Part shown: piece by piece, positions 36,901 to 48,900 of the stretch
How the letters are laid out: each line of letters starts with the position of its first letter
Position numbering within the stretch: position 1 is the stretch's first letter
DNA from: Ancylostoma caninum
Taxonomy: Eukaryota > Nematoda > Chromadorea > Rhabditida > Ancylostomatidae
DNA length: 64,000 bases
Direction: 5' to 3'
Assembly (NCBI GenBank): GCA_037903475.1
Contig: JBAJFG010000448.1
Span: 62,001-126,000, forward strand
Made by a program: the position numbers and the translations under genes
The notes under the pieces: generated by a model
What the model was told of the DNA's origin: nothing
The model's database searches: none
What the model saw: only the letters and a program-made list of their open reading frames with translations

Positions 36901-39900
36901 TTCTTCTTTCTACAACTTCTATAATATAGCAAATCTACTGCAGATGCTAGTACGAATTCTTTTTTTATTAAAATATTATATTTCTGTCAGAAGTTAATGA
37001 ACATGTTCTTCTCTTATGAAAAAAAAAGCGAAAAAGATTCACGATTAGTACGAACATTTTTAACCGCTCGAAAACTCGGGAAGTCTTGTTTTTTTGGATA
37101 CAGCGGTTGACCTAATAAATTAATTAGGTTATCAGCTGGACTCTTCAAGAACTTCTGTTGCTCGACTTCCATCAACTAAAATATTTTATTACCTGATTGT
37201 CTTTTTTTTTGCGGTTTTACTGCAGAAATTTAAGCCGTTCCGGTGATGTCCAACGATCCCATGCGGTAGACAGCAACATCGTAGTTCACATGCACACGTA
37301 AACCTAATCGTAGTATTCGATTTTCGAATAATTCGAAAATTGAGTGTTCAAAAAAATAGAAAGAAAGCAATACATCCCTAGAGGAAGAGTGAGGAGCACT
37401 GCTGAGTGTTCCTTTTTTTCGAATAGTTGAGTTTTCCTACCGATTCCTAACTAATGATTAAACCATAGTACATAATTTGATAGGTTTTATATAATTCTAT
37501 AAATACAAAGAGATCCAGAGTATTAATTTTCTATGGGACAAAGGTGAGATTACGAAGTACTTCTACCAACGTCTTGACTTTGTTCAGCAATTTTTTTTCA
37601 TATTTGTGAGATTAGTCTCCCCTTGATTCTCCGGAAATCCCCACATTTCATCCATATTTTATTATATTTATCTGTCATTCCATATCTCAGAATAATTCAA
37701 AATTACCAGAGAACAAGTACAGCAGCTTTTCTCATTAGAAGATATTCACATCATTCATCAGCACAGGCGGAATTCCTTGATGGGAACACCATTCATACTA
37801 CTTCTAAACACCGAGAAAAACAACCTTATTTTAATCTCTACATATTTAATACCTATGGAACCCATTTCATCATCACTTCTACCCTACTCTGTAGGGCAAG
37901 CGAGGAACGTGGTGCACTTCCTGGTGGAGGACTGGTGTCTATCTGCCCTACTTGGGATAATCACCGCTGTGTTGTCGGTTGGCATGGATGTTGCCATCGA
38001 ATTACTTCAGCATGGTAAGTAGTTTATACATATAAATGATTAGTAAGCAAATAATTAATTCGAACTGCGATAAATGGATGGTAAAAATCATCTCATCACT
38101 AACGAAAAATTGCAAATCATAAGTTTCATTGTTCTTTCATCACTCATTGATGCTCTGGAAGGTTTGAAGGGCGAGAGGGGGAGGGGTGGGGAGTGGAGAA
38201 AGAGGGGAAAGGAATGGAAACGAGTGAGAGAGGTCCATGAATGAGAAGGGAAACGGGACGGGCAATTCTAAAAATTTTTTCGCGAGTTGAATGGCAGTAA
38301 GTCCCCATTCATCAAAAGACATAAAAATTTCTCTAAGAGAGTTTAATACACTATTCTAAGCTTTCTTCGCTTTTTACTAACCTGAGCTCTTCTATGATTT
38401 CCCCACTATTTTTTACACGTGACCGCTCTGAAACACCCTGAGCAATCTGGGAGCTTTTTTAAAAGATATCTAAGCAGATGCTCTCCGAAAAAAATTTTGT
38501 TTTTCTTCTCAGAATTTAAGCATTTTCAAGCAATTTAAGCATTTTTAGGCAATTTAAGCATTTATTCAGGATCCACTTGAGTCTTCTCAACTTTTTTTTC
38601 ATGAAGAAACGTTAAAAACTCTCCTGGAATGGGAAGGATTCTGAAATTAAAAATTACCCCTCCAATTCTCCTCGAACTTCCTCACTTCTTCACTTAGCTA
38701 GGATACATATTAAAAAATTTCAACCATAAATTCAACTCTAGTGAAATTCCATGAGGTCTAACAAGATGTCCTTAAGGGTTATTACCAAAAATTCTACTTC
38801 CACGTCATGTTTTCATAGAGCGCTACCACCTTGATTGAACTTTGAGTTATTTATGGTTCATACGGTTGTGAGTCGAAGCTCAGAAGTTTTAGAAAAGAGC
38901 GTATGTGGGGGTCTAGTATTCAGAGCTAAGTGGATAAGGTTAGGTTTGAAGGATATTCTGTTTTGGGTAAGTTTTTTTTTGTATTTTGGAGCCATTAGTC
39001 AGCGATTATTGGGACAAAGATCACCTCAAGGTGAAAAATTGCAGTGCTTTTGTTTTCCTCTGAGTTTCACCGCTCATTCGTTTCAGCTCATGTTGTATTG
39101 TACGATTTATTTTTGCGGACTTCCGCCTATCTAGCATTTTTCTCATGGGTTCTACATGTAGTTGTATTCACTGGCCTTTCGGCTGTCTTCTGTCAAATAG
39201 TGTCGAAACAAGCTGTTGGTAAGGATTTTTTGGCGGCCCCAAATTACTGGATCGTAGTATTGCTCTCACATTTAGGTTCTGGAATTCCGGAAGTGAAGGT
39301 AATTATGCATGGTTTCAAGATGGATAACTATCTCACATTTCGAACGCTTATCGCCAAGATGGTCGGATTGACATTGGCGATGGGTGGTGGATTGCCGATC
39401 GGGAAAGAGGTTAGTTATTTCCATGTGAGAGGCAATATTCATGGACCTACAGGAAAGAAATAAAACGTAGTTTTTCTCATCGTAGTTCAGTTGAAATTAC
39501 GAGAGGTGAAGTATAGTTAGGGAATTTAGAGAAAACACAACTTTATTAGGGACGACTAAAACACTGTAATCTGGAATGTCTTGATACTGGAGGGTACTGT
39601 AGCCACCGTGCTGGCTTGCTATTGGTCCATTTCTTCACTAAGAAAACAAAACCGGGACAAATTTACCAGTTCGTAATCAGTTTCCACTTTTTTTGAAGGC
39701 AATTTTTTTCGTCGACGTTAGATCTTGGTTTTCGATAGGATTTTTACTAATTGTTTCTTTCCAAAATGTTCTTTCTCATTCATTCATTCATTCATCCATT
39801 CATTCATCGATTCGTTCCTTCATTCATTCACTCATTCATTCATTCATTCATTCATTCATTCATTCATTCATTCATTCATTCATTCATTCATTCATTCATT

Positions 39901-42900
39901 CATTCATAGCACTCATTCATTCATAGCATTCATTCATTCATTCATTCATTCATTCATAGCACTCATTCATTCATAGCATTCATTCATTCATTCATTCATT
40001 CATTCATTCATTCATTCATTCATTCATTCATTCATTCGTTCGTTCATTCATTCATTCACTCACTCATTCATTCATTCATTCATTCATTCATTCATTCATT
40101 CATTCATTCATTCGTTCATTCATTCATTCACTCATTCATTCATTCATTCATTCATTCATTCATTCATTCATAGCACTCATTCATTCATAGCATTCATTCA
40201 TTCATAGCATTCATTTATTCATTCATTCATTCATTCATTCATTCCGTTCAATCATTCATTCATCCTTTCCTATCCTGATTCACTCATGCATTTAGCAGAA
40301 TTTGCTCGGGAAATCCAAATGGGAAGATTTTGGAAAAGAGATTGCAGATCCTTTTTTCTTACATAGAAGTTTATTTCCTATTCGGATACATTCCCCTTCC
40401 AGGGTCCCTTCGTCCATATGGGTGCGATCGTGGCCACTTTAATATCAAAGATCACTGCCTCGTGTCAGTACTCGGCATTTTTCTCGAACGAAGGAAGAGA
40501 AATGGAAATGCTGAGCAGTGGCTGCGCTGTAGGAATTGCCTGCACGTTCTCAGCGCCGATCGGAGGTGAGTTGACGATGCTTGTGAGGTGACTTCACAGT
40601 TAGTACAAAACGAGCGCTCTAGCTGTACTCTACGCTATCGAATCCACGTCCAAGTATTTCGCGGTGAAGAACTATTGGCGTGGATTTCTGGCCGCCACCT
40701 GTTCGGCGATTATTTTCCGATTTGCCAACTTTTTCGTGACTGCTGAACAGTCTGGTGGGTTTCTGCCTTTATCCTTCGGTCAATTCAGATAGGTATTTTT
40801 TGCCATGCGATTTTTTCTTCGCAGACGTTTACTTACTTAACGGCACACATTAATGTTTCTACAATAATTGTCAGAAAATGTCATAAAAGCATTTTGCAAT
40901 TATTCCATCAATTCCATCCCAACAGTTCAAATTTCAAAGACCCAGTTCAAACGTTTTAAGTTCCCAGTTCAAAGGTTTTTCGGTTCTCATGTACATATCC
41001 TCTGAACTCCGCAAATGCACGTATGTCCACTCCCTTTCGAATGTCCTATATCTTCAAGCAATTCCGTTGTGAGAAGCAGAACATAACTTTTCCGATATTT
41101 TGTTAGCTAACAGAGGACACGACAATTTTCAGAAGAGAAGTCTGTTCCAGAACAAGACTCCTATAATCGCGAAGTACGAATCTTATCTGTTCCATAGTGA
41201 GCTACGGAAGTCCTGGATACGGAAATATACCCTATAATGCGGTTAATTTGTGGCAAGCAGTTGCACTAAAAATAATCCTCGGAACTTCCGCTTTGCTTGT
41301 TCTTCCTTCTTTCTCGTTGAGATGAGGGAATAGATCCTGGGGAAGCAGCCATTGCGATAATAAGCTGGCTGGTGAAGTACTAAGGTGGGGGAGATAGCCA
41401 AGTGGTAGAAAAAAAAACGCGCTAGAAATGAATAATGAGTACAGGGAAGACTGGATACCACATGCAAATCAACTCAGATTTCAGATGAGTTTGAAAAATT
41501 TGTATATTGTATAGTAATTTGTTAGACTCTTTACCTTTCGAAAGGATATTGCATAAGGCACGCTAGAGAACCTACTAGGTGGAAGAGCCGTCCCCCATTC
41601 TTTTACCTACCTCTTCTTTTTTACTTTCTTGGAGCACCTCCCCCCCCCCCCACCCTCCTTTCCCCAAGATGTTTGCTTGAACGTTAACGTATTCAGCGAG
41701 ATATCACAGGAGTAGTCATAGAGAAAAACTAATAGTCACAAATAGATGATAGCAGTTAATCATTTCTGAATCAGAATTTTTTGGAGCACGCCTTAGTTAT
41801 GAGGAGTTTCGTCCCGGATAGATATGTTAGGCTGTGTTTATACTTCGTCGCGCAGCTGCGGCTTATCGTCGACGGCCAGGCCAGAACATGACCTTCTCGA
41901 CAAGTAACAAAGTTATTAAGTACGTTGTGAACAGAGCTGAAGAAAGAGGTAGACAACGCCAAATCCTAGTATACAGCATCAATGAAATCGTCGCATCGGG
42001 AATGTTCATGGGCGCGATCCGAATTCGGGTCATCGCGTAATTTTCTGAGACAAAAGTATAAACAGCACCTTATTGATTCGTTGCAAAGGCAACCACCAAA
42101 TACGAGACCGTAGCATGCGCATGCTTTCGAAGAGGAGCCGCAGCTTCTGATCACTTTGCGTACGTACGAGGGTCGCACGGCGACAAGTATAAACACAGCC
42201 TTAATAAACAATTTTTACCTTTGCATACCTTTCGGGAAAACTGTCAACTGGAAACAATTACGAATTCTATAGCGAAAAGCTCATTACGGTCATCCTTCTT
42301 TACACAAGAGGCAACATCTGTTTTTCTGAAATTTTCCAAGAAATGTACCTGTCGAGTTCCCTGTCGCAGTACAAGAGACGTACGTAGACAAGTTTCTGAA
42401 AGAAGCAGCTTGTTAGTTTGTCTTTCCCGAACCTTCTTGAACTGTGCCCGCTTCTCTACAGATTTGTTTATTGTAGATTCAAGAGTTTTTCGCATTATGT
42501 CCATGGTTTTTTTCTATGATTTGTCATTCAGCGTGGTATTCCCACGTACAAATGAATAAAAATGAATAAAATAAAAATTACATCCCCTCTCCAGTTTCAT
42601 CATTTCATCACACATGTAGTTTTGATGGGGAGCAAACAAGCAGAAAATGAAATACGAATAAAAAAATCTCTTCAATTTCCCGTCAATGTTAGTTTACTCA
42701 AGTTATCCGCTTTCTTTAGATCTGTACGATATTCCAGGAACAATCACAGCGTTCTACCAAACGCGATTTCCCACCGATGCATTCCTTATCGAAGAGCTTC
42801 CAGTATTCATGCTATTAGGGTGAGTTTTCGTTGACCTAGAAAGTTTACAATTATTTCTAGTCCTTTTTCACCAATTTAGAAGAAACATTTAGGTTCCTAA

Positions 42901-45900
42901 GTGGAATGATGGGTGCAATTTTCATATTCACACACCGTCACATATCCATATTTCGACAACGTAACAGAGTGTTCAAGATGATCTTCAAGAATAAGTAAGT
43001 GTTCATTATGTCGGCGAGAGATCAGTGGGCGCCTATAATCCACTTATGCGATGAAACATCAATGGTTTAGTCATGTGAAGCCAATAATAGGCGTATACGT
43101 GGGAAAATTCATAATTCGGTGTTGACAGCGGATTTCCGATCTCGTAATGAGTAATCATCCTGCAAATGCGGGGAGAAAAAAAATTTTTTGGGATAGGCTA
43201 CCACATGGAAGGCTTTTTCTAGTCAGTGCCATGACCATTTGCCGAATAAGTCCATAAGTTAAGCCAAGCCAGAGGAGATGAAATTCTGAAGCTTTGGCTG
43301 GAGTTATGCGTGCGTCTGACGCACGCACGCATTCGCTATGAAATGATCCTTCCCTGTTCCTAACTTGAGGTTCTCTAGTATAATGAAATTTCAGTTTTCT
43401 TACATTCACCGTGTTTATGGCGATGGTGGTCGGTATTGTTACATTTCCACTCGGTTTCGGACGTTTCATAGCTGGAAAGGTAAGATACCGTTTTGTGATA
43501 CTTATACTTATAGCCTCTGCACCCTTTCAAATGGCTCTCATCCTGAGTCTCAAGTCAAAAGAAAGAACACATGTTAGGGTGTGAAGATGAGCTTCTTCAG
43601 ATGAACTCAGGCTCTTCAAAGAATCACGAGACGTTGTCCAAAAAAATTTTGTCGATCAAGTCAATGACATTATAAGGCAAAAACCGTGAATTGGTCCTTG
43701 TTCGGCTGCTTGTGATCCTGGAAGGCAGACAGCGTGCGGTCCACAAGTCAATGTCGGGAAATGGAACTTATTCAGGACAATCCTGGAACATTTCCCTCAT
43801 TCTCTGCCATTTCACCACATCCAGCTAAATTGCAAGATCCATTCTCCAAGTTTAGTTTGTGGGGTACTTTTCTCCTTGGCCCTTCTCATTCTCCCTCTCT
43901 AGCCATTCCTGTTTTTCATCACGTTCTAATTCCCGTTCTGTGCTAATGTTTGAACCTTTGGCTTCCGCACCTTGATCGTATCAATAAACGAATGAATAGA
44001 CAAGTAAATGAATAAGTAGATGTCTCCGATTGACAATTGTCATCTCTTTACATCAGGGTCCACCTGCACTCACATGCGCGGTCGCTGTGAGAGGGGGGGG
44101 GGGGGTAAACCAGGGGTGGTAGTAAACCTCCTGGAACGGCGATGAAACGATGAACAGAAGGGCGCAGTGAACTGTCAGCTCTGGTTTGCAACCATGAACT
44201 AGCTAGGAGATAACTGACAACTGTGGTATTTGGATGATGAGGCTCTTGCAAAATCTTCAAACTCTTAGAGGTTTCGAACCTTCACAGATGAGATACGCGT
44301 TGTCCTCGGAGTATGCCGACATACCTCTGAACCATGGATTCGAGTGCAAACGGGACCTTATTTGACCATTATACCCCAAGCAGCCAGTGAATCTCTTCCC
44401 GCATAACCTAACTTTAATGCGTTAAAGGCAGCACACACGGAAATTTTTGGATTGAAGATTTCGCGGAATATCGGGGTTTTTAGAGACGGTGAACTCGATG
44501 AAGTTGCGTGAAACATGCGAAAAAACACAGAAAATGACGGCGGTATTTCATGTGTGTCCACAGCGCGGACGAGTGTTCCGTGATGGGTCCCGCCACGGAA
44601 CCCTGCAAATGGTACGATTTTCATAAACACTCCCCCGCTGAAACATATGCGCACAGCCTTTCAACGGCGTTAGGTGGCGCAAAGGAACCCTCATGTCCAG
44701 AGCAGCAGATGTGTCCACGGCAGTATCTTCGCAGGTAGGCGGTCATCCAAGGTGCTCAACTTATTGTTGCGATTGTCTAGGAGTCAGCTATATGGTAAGC
44801 GACTCATTTCAGAAGTGAAAATTTCCGTGAGTGCTGCCTTTAAGCTCAAAGATGTAGTTCCACGCCCATAAAATACGTGGGATTTAATCTAAGAAGGAGT
44901 AGGGCTCAGTTGTCGGAATCAGCCACCAAGAGATTACCGATGATCTCCGACGGAAGGTCATAGTGATCGAGACGGTGGGAACATCGATCAGCTGGGTGTA
45001 TCCGGAATTGTGTCTTCACCAGAAAGGAGTCAGTGCACGTTCGACTGGCTACAACGATGAACCCGAACCATGAGCAAAAGTCCTCTGGAGGACTTTTTCG
45101 CAAAACGACGAGATCGCCGTCTGCGTCTCGCGTGCCACACACTCTTTCGCTCACCGCGTCCTCCTCGTTTCATGCCGGCAGCAAGTTCAACGTGACGGTG
45201 AGCTCATAGTTCGATTTCGAACTGTGAGTTTACCTGCAAGTATGGTACCCGTTTCGTCATAGTTTTTAAGCATCGTACTTAGAGAACCATGTTCGGGCCA
45301 ATGAAGCTTACATTACTCTTCCGCAGTTCCCCGTAAGCTGGGAGTTAGCTGCCAGTTAACTTTCTTCGTTAACTGACAGTTTCAGTAGGTTTACTACGAC
45401 CCCAGATTGCGTACAACGGTATAGTTCTCCTTGTTATGTGGCTTTAGTTGTAGTACAGATACCTGTAACACTTCCAGTTGCAGCAGGAAATATACCCCGT
45501 TAGTAAAGCTTAAGTGAATTGCCAAGATGCTGTATCTACCGTGTACCGCAACCATACAGGAAAGGCTATGGATGAACTGAATATGTTTTCCAATCACTAG
45601 AACATCACGCAACCACCCTGAGCTGACTATGGGCTAATTTTTCTCGAGGTTTCCAGTGCAAATATTGATGAGAGCGCAAAGAAGGCCTTCTTCTAGAGGT
45701 TAGCGTCATGGTGAACGAGTACAAGTTCATCGTATGTCCAATCAATGCTACTTATAACATTTTAAGCCCTTTAGAAACCTATTACCAGTGAACTTAAGAA
45801 ATCTCATCATTGTGGTACGTAGTCTCGTCACGTACTAAGGTCGAACTCTACAGGGATTCGTGGAACTTATTTGCCTGAGGTCCTCAGCTGTGTTTCTATC

Positions 45901-48900
45901 AAAACGTAACAAATACACAGTAGTGCAATGGTTAGCCGCCTCATTGCACTAAATGGATGTCGTCCTGGAGTGCTTGCGTACTTTGCAGACTACTGAAGAG
46001 TACTACTCCCAGAATCTTACTCGCAAATATGATTACCTTATTTGGTGAAGTACGTAGAGCCGTGGGGATGATGTCACAGGTGGGGAACTATTCTGGAAGT
46101 GGCGGTGAAATCTTGATGTATCTTAGCGCATTTTTTCGTGGATTTATCACATTTTGATGGTTGCTAGGATTCATGGATTTTGAATGTGGTGGAAATTGTG
46201 GTATTCACAGGTTTATGGATCTGTTCTGGATCTTGCAAACCACCATTGGGAGATCTGCGTATTAATTGTTCAAGGGATTAAATTCACGAAGACCATCCAG
46301 AAATCCTATAAACTATATTTCTGCGCTTGACAAGGAAGCAAGAAGGTTGACGTCATTGACGTCCTAGTCATCCGCGTTCCATTCTGTGCAAGCAAATCCC
46401 AGCTATTGTTGAGAACAATGACATTTTTGCATGTTTGCGGAAGTTCTTCGGGTTTCATCAGCTCTAACGCAGCTCACTACCAGTAGTGCGAGGCCCGAAC
46501 TGCAAGATGTTGACGCCTGCATCCTGGAAGTGACGCTGTTTGTGGGTTAGGAAGTTTTGCAGACACAAAGGCCACTCTAATTGAACTGGGTTTGCGTAGT
46601 GGAAACTGGACTTGAGGGACTTATGGCTGGGATTTATCAGTTGATGCAAAAATACCGATGGATTTTTTTATTATTAGCTGAAAAAATTCGTTTTCAGTTG
46701 ACATTCCGAGAGACAATGGCTGATTTCTTCAACAACTGCACTTGGTTCACTAATGAGACCTCCAAGAAGTGAGTCCGTTTTCGTTATTTTCGCGACCTAA
46801 ATTGAGATCTTTAAGGTATGAATTATTAACTCATTGAGAAATACGTAATCTTCTCGCTAAATAAGCTGGTAGCAAGGAGAGACGTACGCACAATTGGCGT
46901 CAAAGTTTATTGCAAACCTGAAAACGGAGCCGCGCCGCATCACGTACGCAGTGCGGCAAACCAGCTGAGCGTTGTGATACTTGAGCATGATTAAGAACGC
47001 AGTTTTGCTCGTTGCTCCACCTAGTTCATTTATGATTTTTCTGTTCAACCGACAGCTGGTTTACCGCACCACGTAGGTGGTGCAGTGCGGCTTCTCAGGT
47101 GTGCACTAACGACTGGCGCCCTCTATACATATTTTTCTCATGAGCGCTGCGTCTCTTATCAAACACTTTCACGAGCCAATCGCTTTTCAATACTACTACG
47201 TAGGTTCCCGGAATCATGTGATATAGATAATACGATTCAGAACTTACCTTATCTGTTTTATAATAAATTGCATGCTACAAATTGTTGCTACCAATCTGCT
47301 GGTCTATGTGAACTGACTAACTGGAAAGGTAGGCTAAACTAGTAGGTGTTAAAAACCCAACCAAAACTACTCATAGGAAATTCGCGGTAACGTTGGCTTA
47401 CCCTTCCCAAAACCAGATCCCAGTTTGGTCAAAGTCTAGAAATTTCTATGGAATATCCACGTTCTCTCTTGCAGATGCCCTGACTCACTGATCCAGCACT
47501 GGACCGGCGATGGAGCTGTGACAATTTTCACTTCACTCATCGCCTATTACTTGGTCTATGTGAGTTCTGTATAACCTGGATAACTCTTACCAAAGAGAGC
47601 TTCTTCCTTAACAGTTCGTACTGGTGGCAATTTGCATCTCCATCAATGTCCCGGCCGGTGTCTTCGTCCCATCGTTTATCATTGGAGCCGCTGGTGGACG
47701 ACTTGGTACGTCGGAACGTTTTTGTTTATTCCTCTCTTCCATGAGGATTTTAAAGACCTCAATGCCCGGTCAACCACAGATCGTGATGTTTTCCTCCAAT
47801 AAAGCGTGTTTCAGTTGGTGAAATCATGGTGTTCCTATTTCCGGAAGGCATGCGAGGTCCAGGCGGCCCGCCCATTTACCCAGGGCTCTATGCAGTTGTT
47901 GGTGAGTTAAATTGAGAGTTGAGCATAATTTTTTGGTTTATTATTTTTTCACGCAAATTCAAACCATGGATCGACAACAAGTATCTATAAAAATCAAAGT
48001 TATGCATAGTAGTCTTGAAATGTTTGAACAGGAATATTCATTAGTAAACTCACTCGGTCTTTCAACTGAAAAAGGGAAAAAATCGTTTGTTTATGTGTAT
48101 ATTTATCTACTTATTTATTTGTTCACTTGCTTATTTATCTATCCATTCATTTACATATTTAAGGCATGCACGCTATGGTCCGCATAAACAGTTAACAATC
48201 AACTGAACCTTCGAAATAAGATTCAAATAATTCATTTTTTCGCACATTTATTCATTCATTCGATCATTCATTCACTCATTCATTCGTTAGCTCATTTGGT
48301 TTTTCCAAACATAGTGTTATACGAAGGGCCAATTTAACTGGTTTCAAACCAGCTTATTAGTCAATTCTTTGACCCGATGGGTACCGTATCACTTCGCATT
48401 ACTGTAAGTGCCGTAATTTCGCGATTACTTGGCATAGTTCCGAAATATTTGTAGGCAACAGCGCGACAGGTTACACTAGCCTACGGTAACTAGGTACCGT
48501 AACGGAGTGTTTACTATTTCAGGCGCCGCAGCATATACCGGAGCTGTTACACACACTTTATCAGTCGCGGTGATTATCTGCGAACTTACAGGACAACTTG
48601 CTCCAATACTTCCAGTACTGGTGCGTAGTATAACATTCGACATGTATACGGTAGCTTGTTACCGTATCCATAAGCAGAGTAGTCAGAGTGGGGATGACTA
48701 ATCCACACTATTCTTTTCAGATTGCAATGCTGATGGGCAATGCCATCTGCAAATTTTTGCAGCCATCCATCTACGAAAGCATCATCCGCATCAAAAAGTA
48801 TCCATATTTACCTGATCTGCCACCGTCCAGGATCAGGTGAGATGTGAAGTCCATCATACTCTCAGCTACGGTTCCTTATTGGCTATTTCAGTGTGCATAC

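Noticed and set aside
39044..39463. Single 139-codon ORF as a separate gene
   Set aside because: It is CLC exons 4 and 5 read through a 57-nt intron that happens to be open; the GT/AG borders and family alignment show the intron.
42244..42559. Overlapping open frames on both strands just after the MITE in CLC intron 7
   Set aside because: Shadow frames of ordinary sequence; no splice signals and no family.
44906..45154. Minus-strand 82-codon frame in CLC intron 10 as a retrotransposon endonuclease fragment
   Set aside because: It has some protein-like stretches ([15 protein letters not shown]) but no endonuclease catalytic motif that I can point to; too weak to list.
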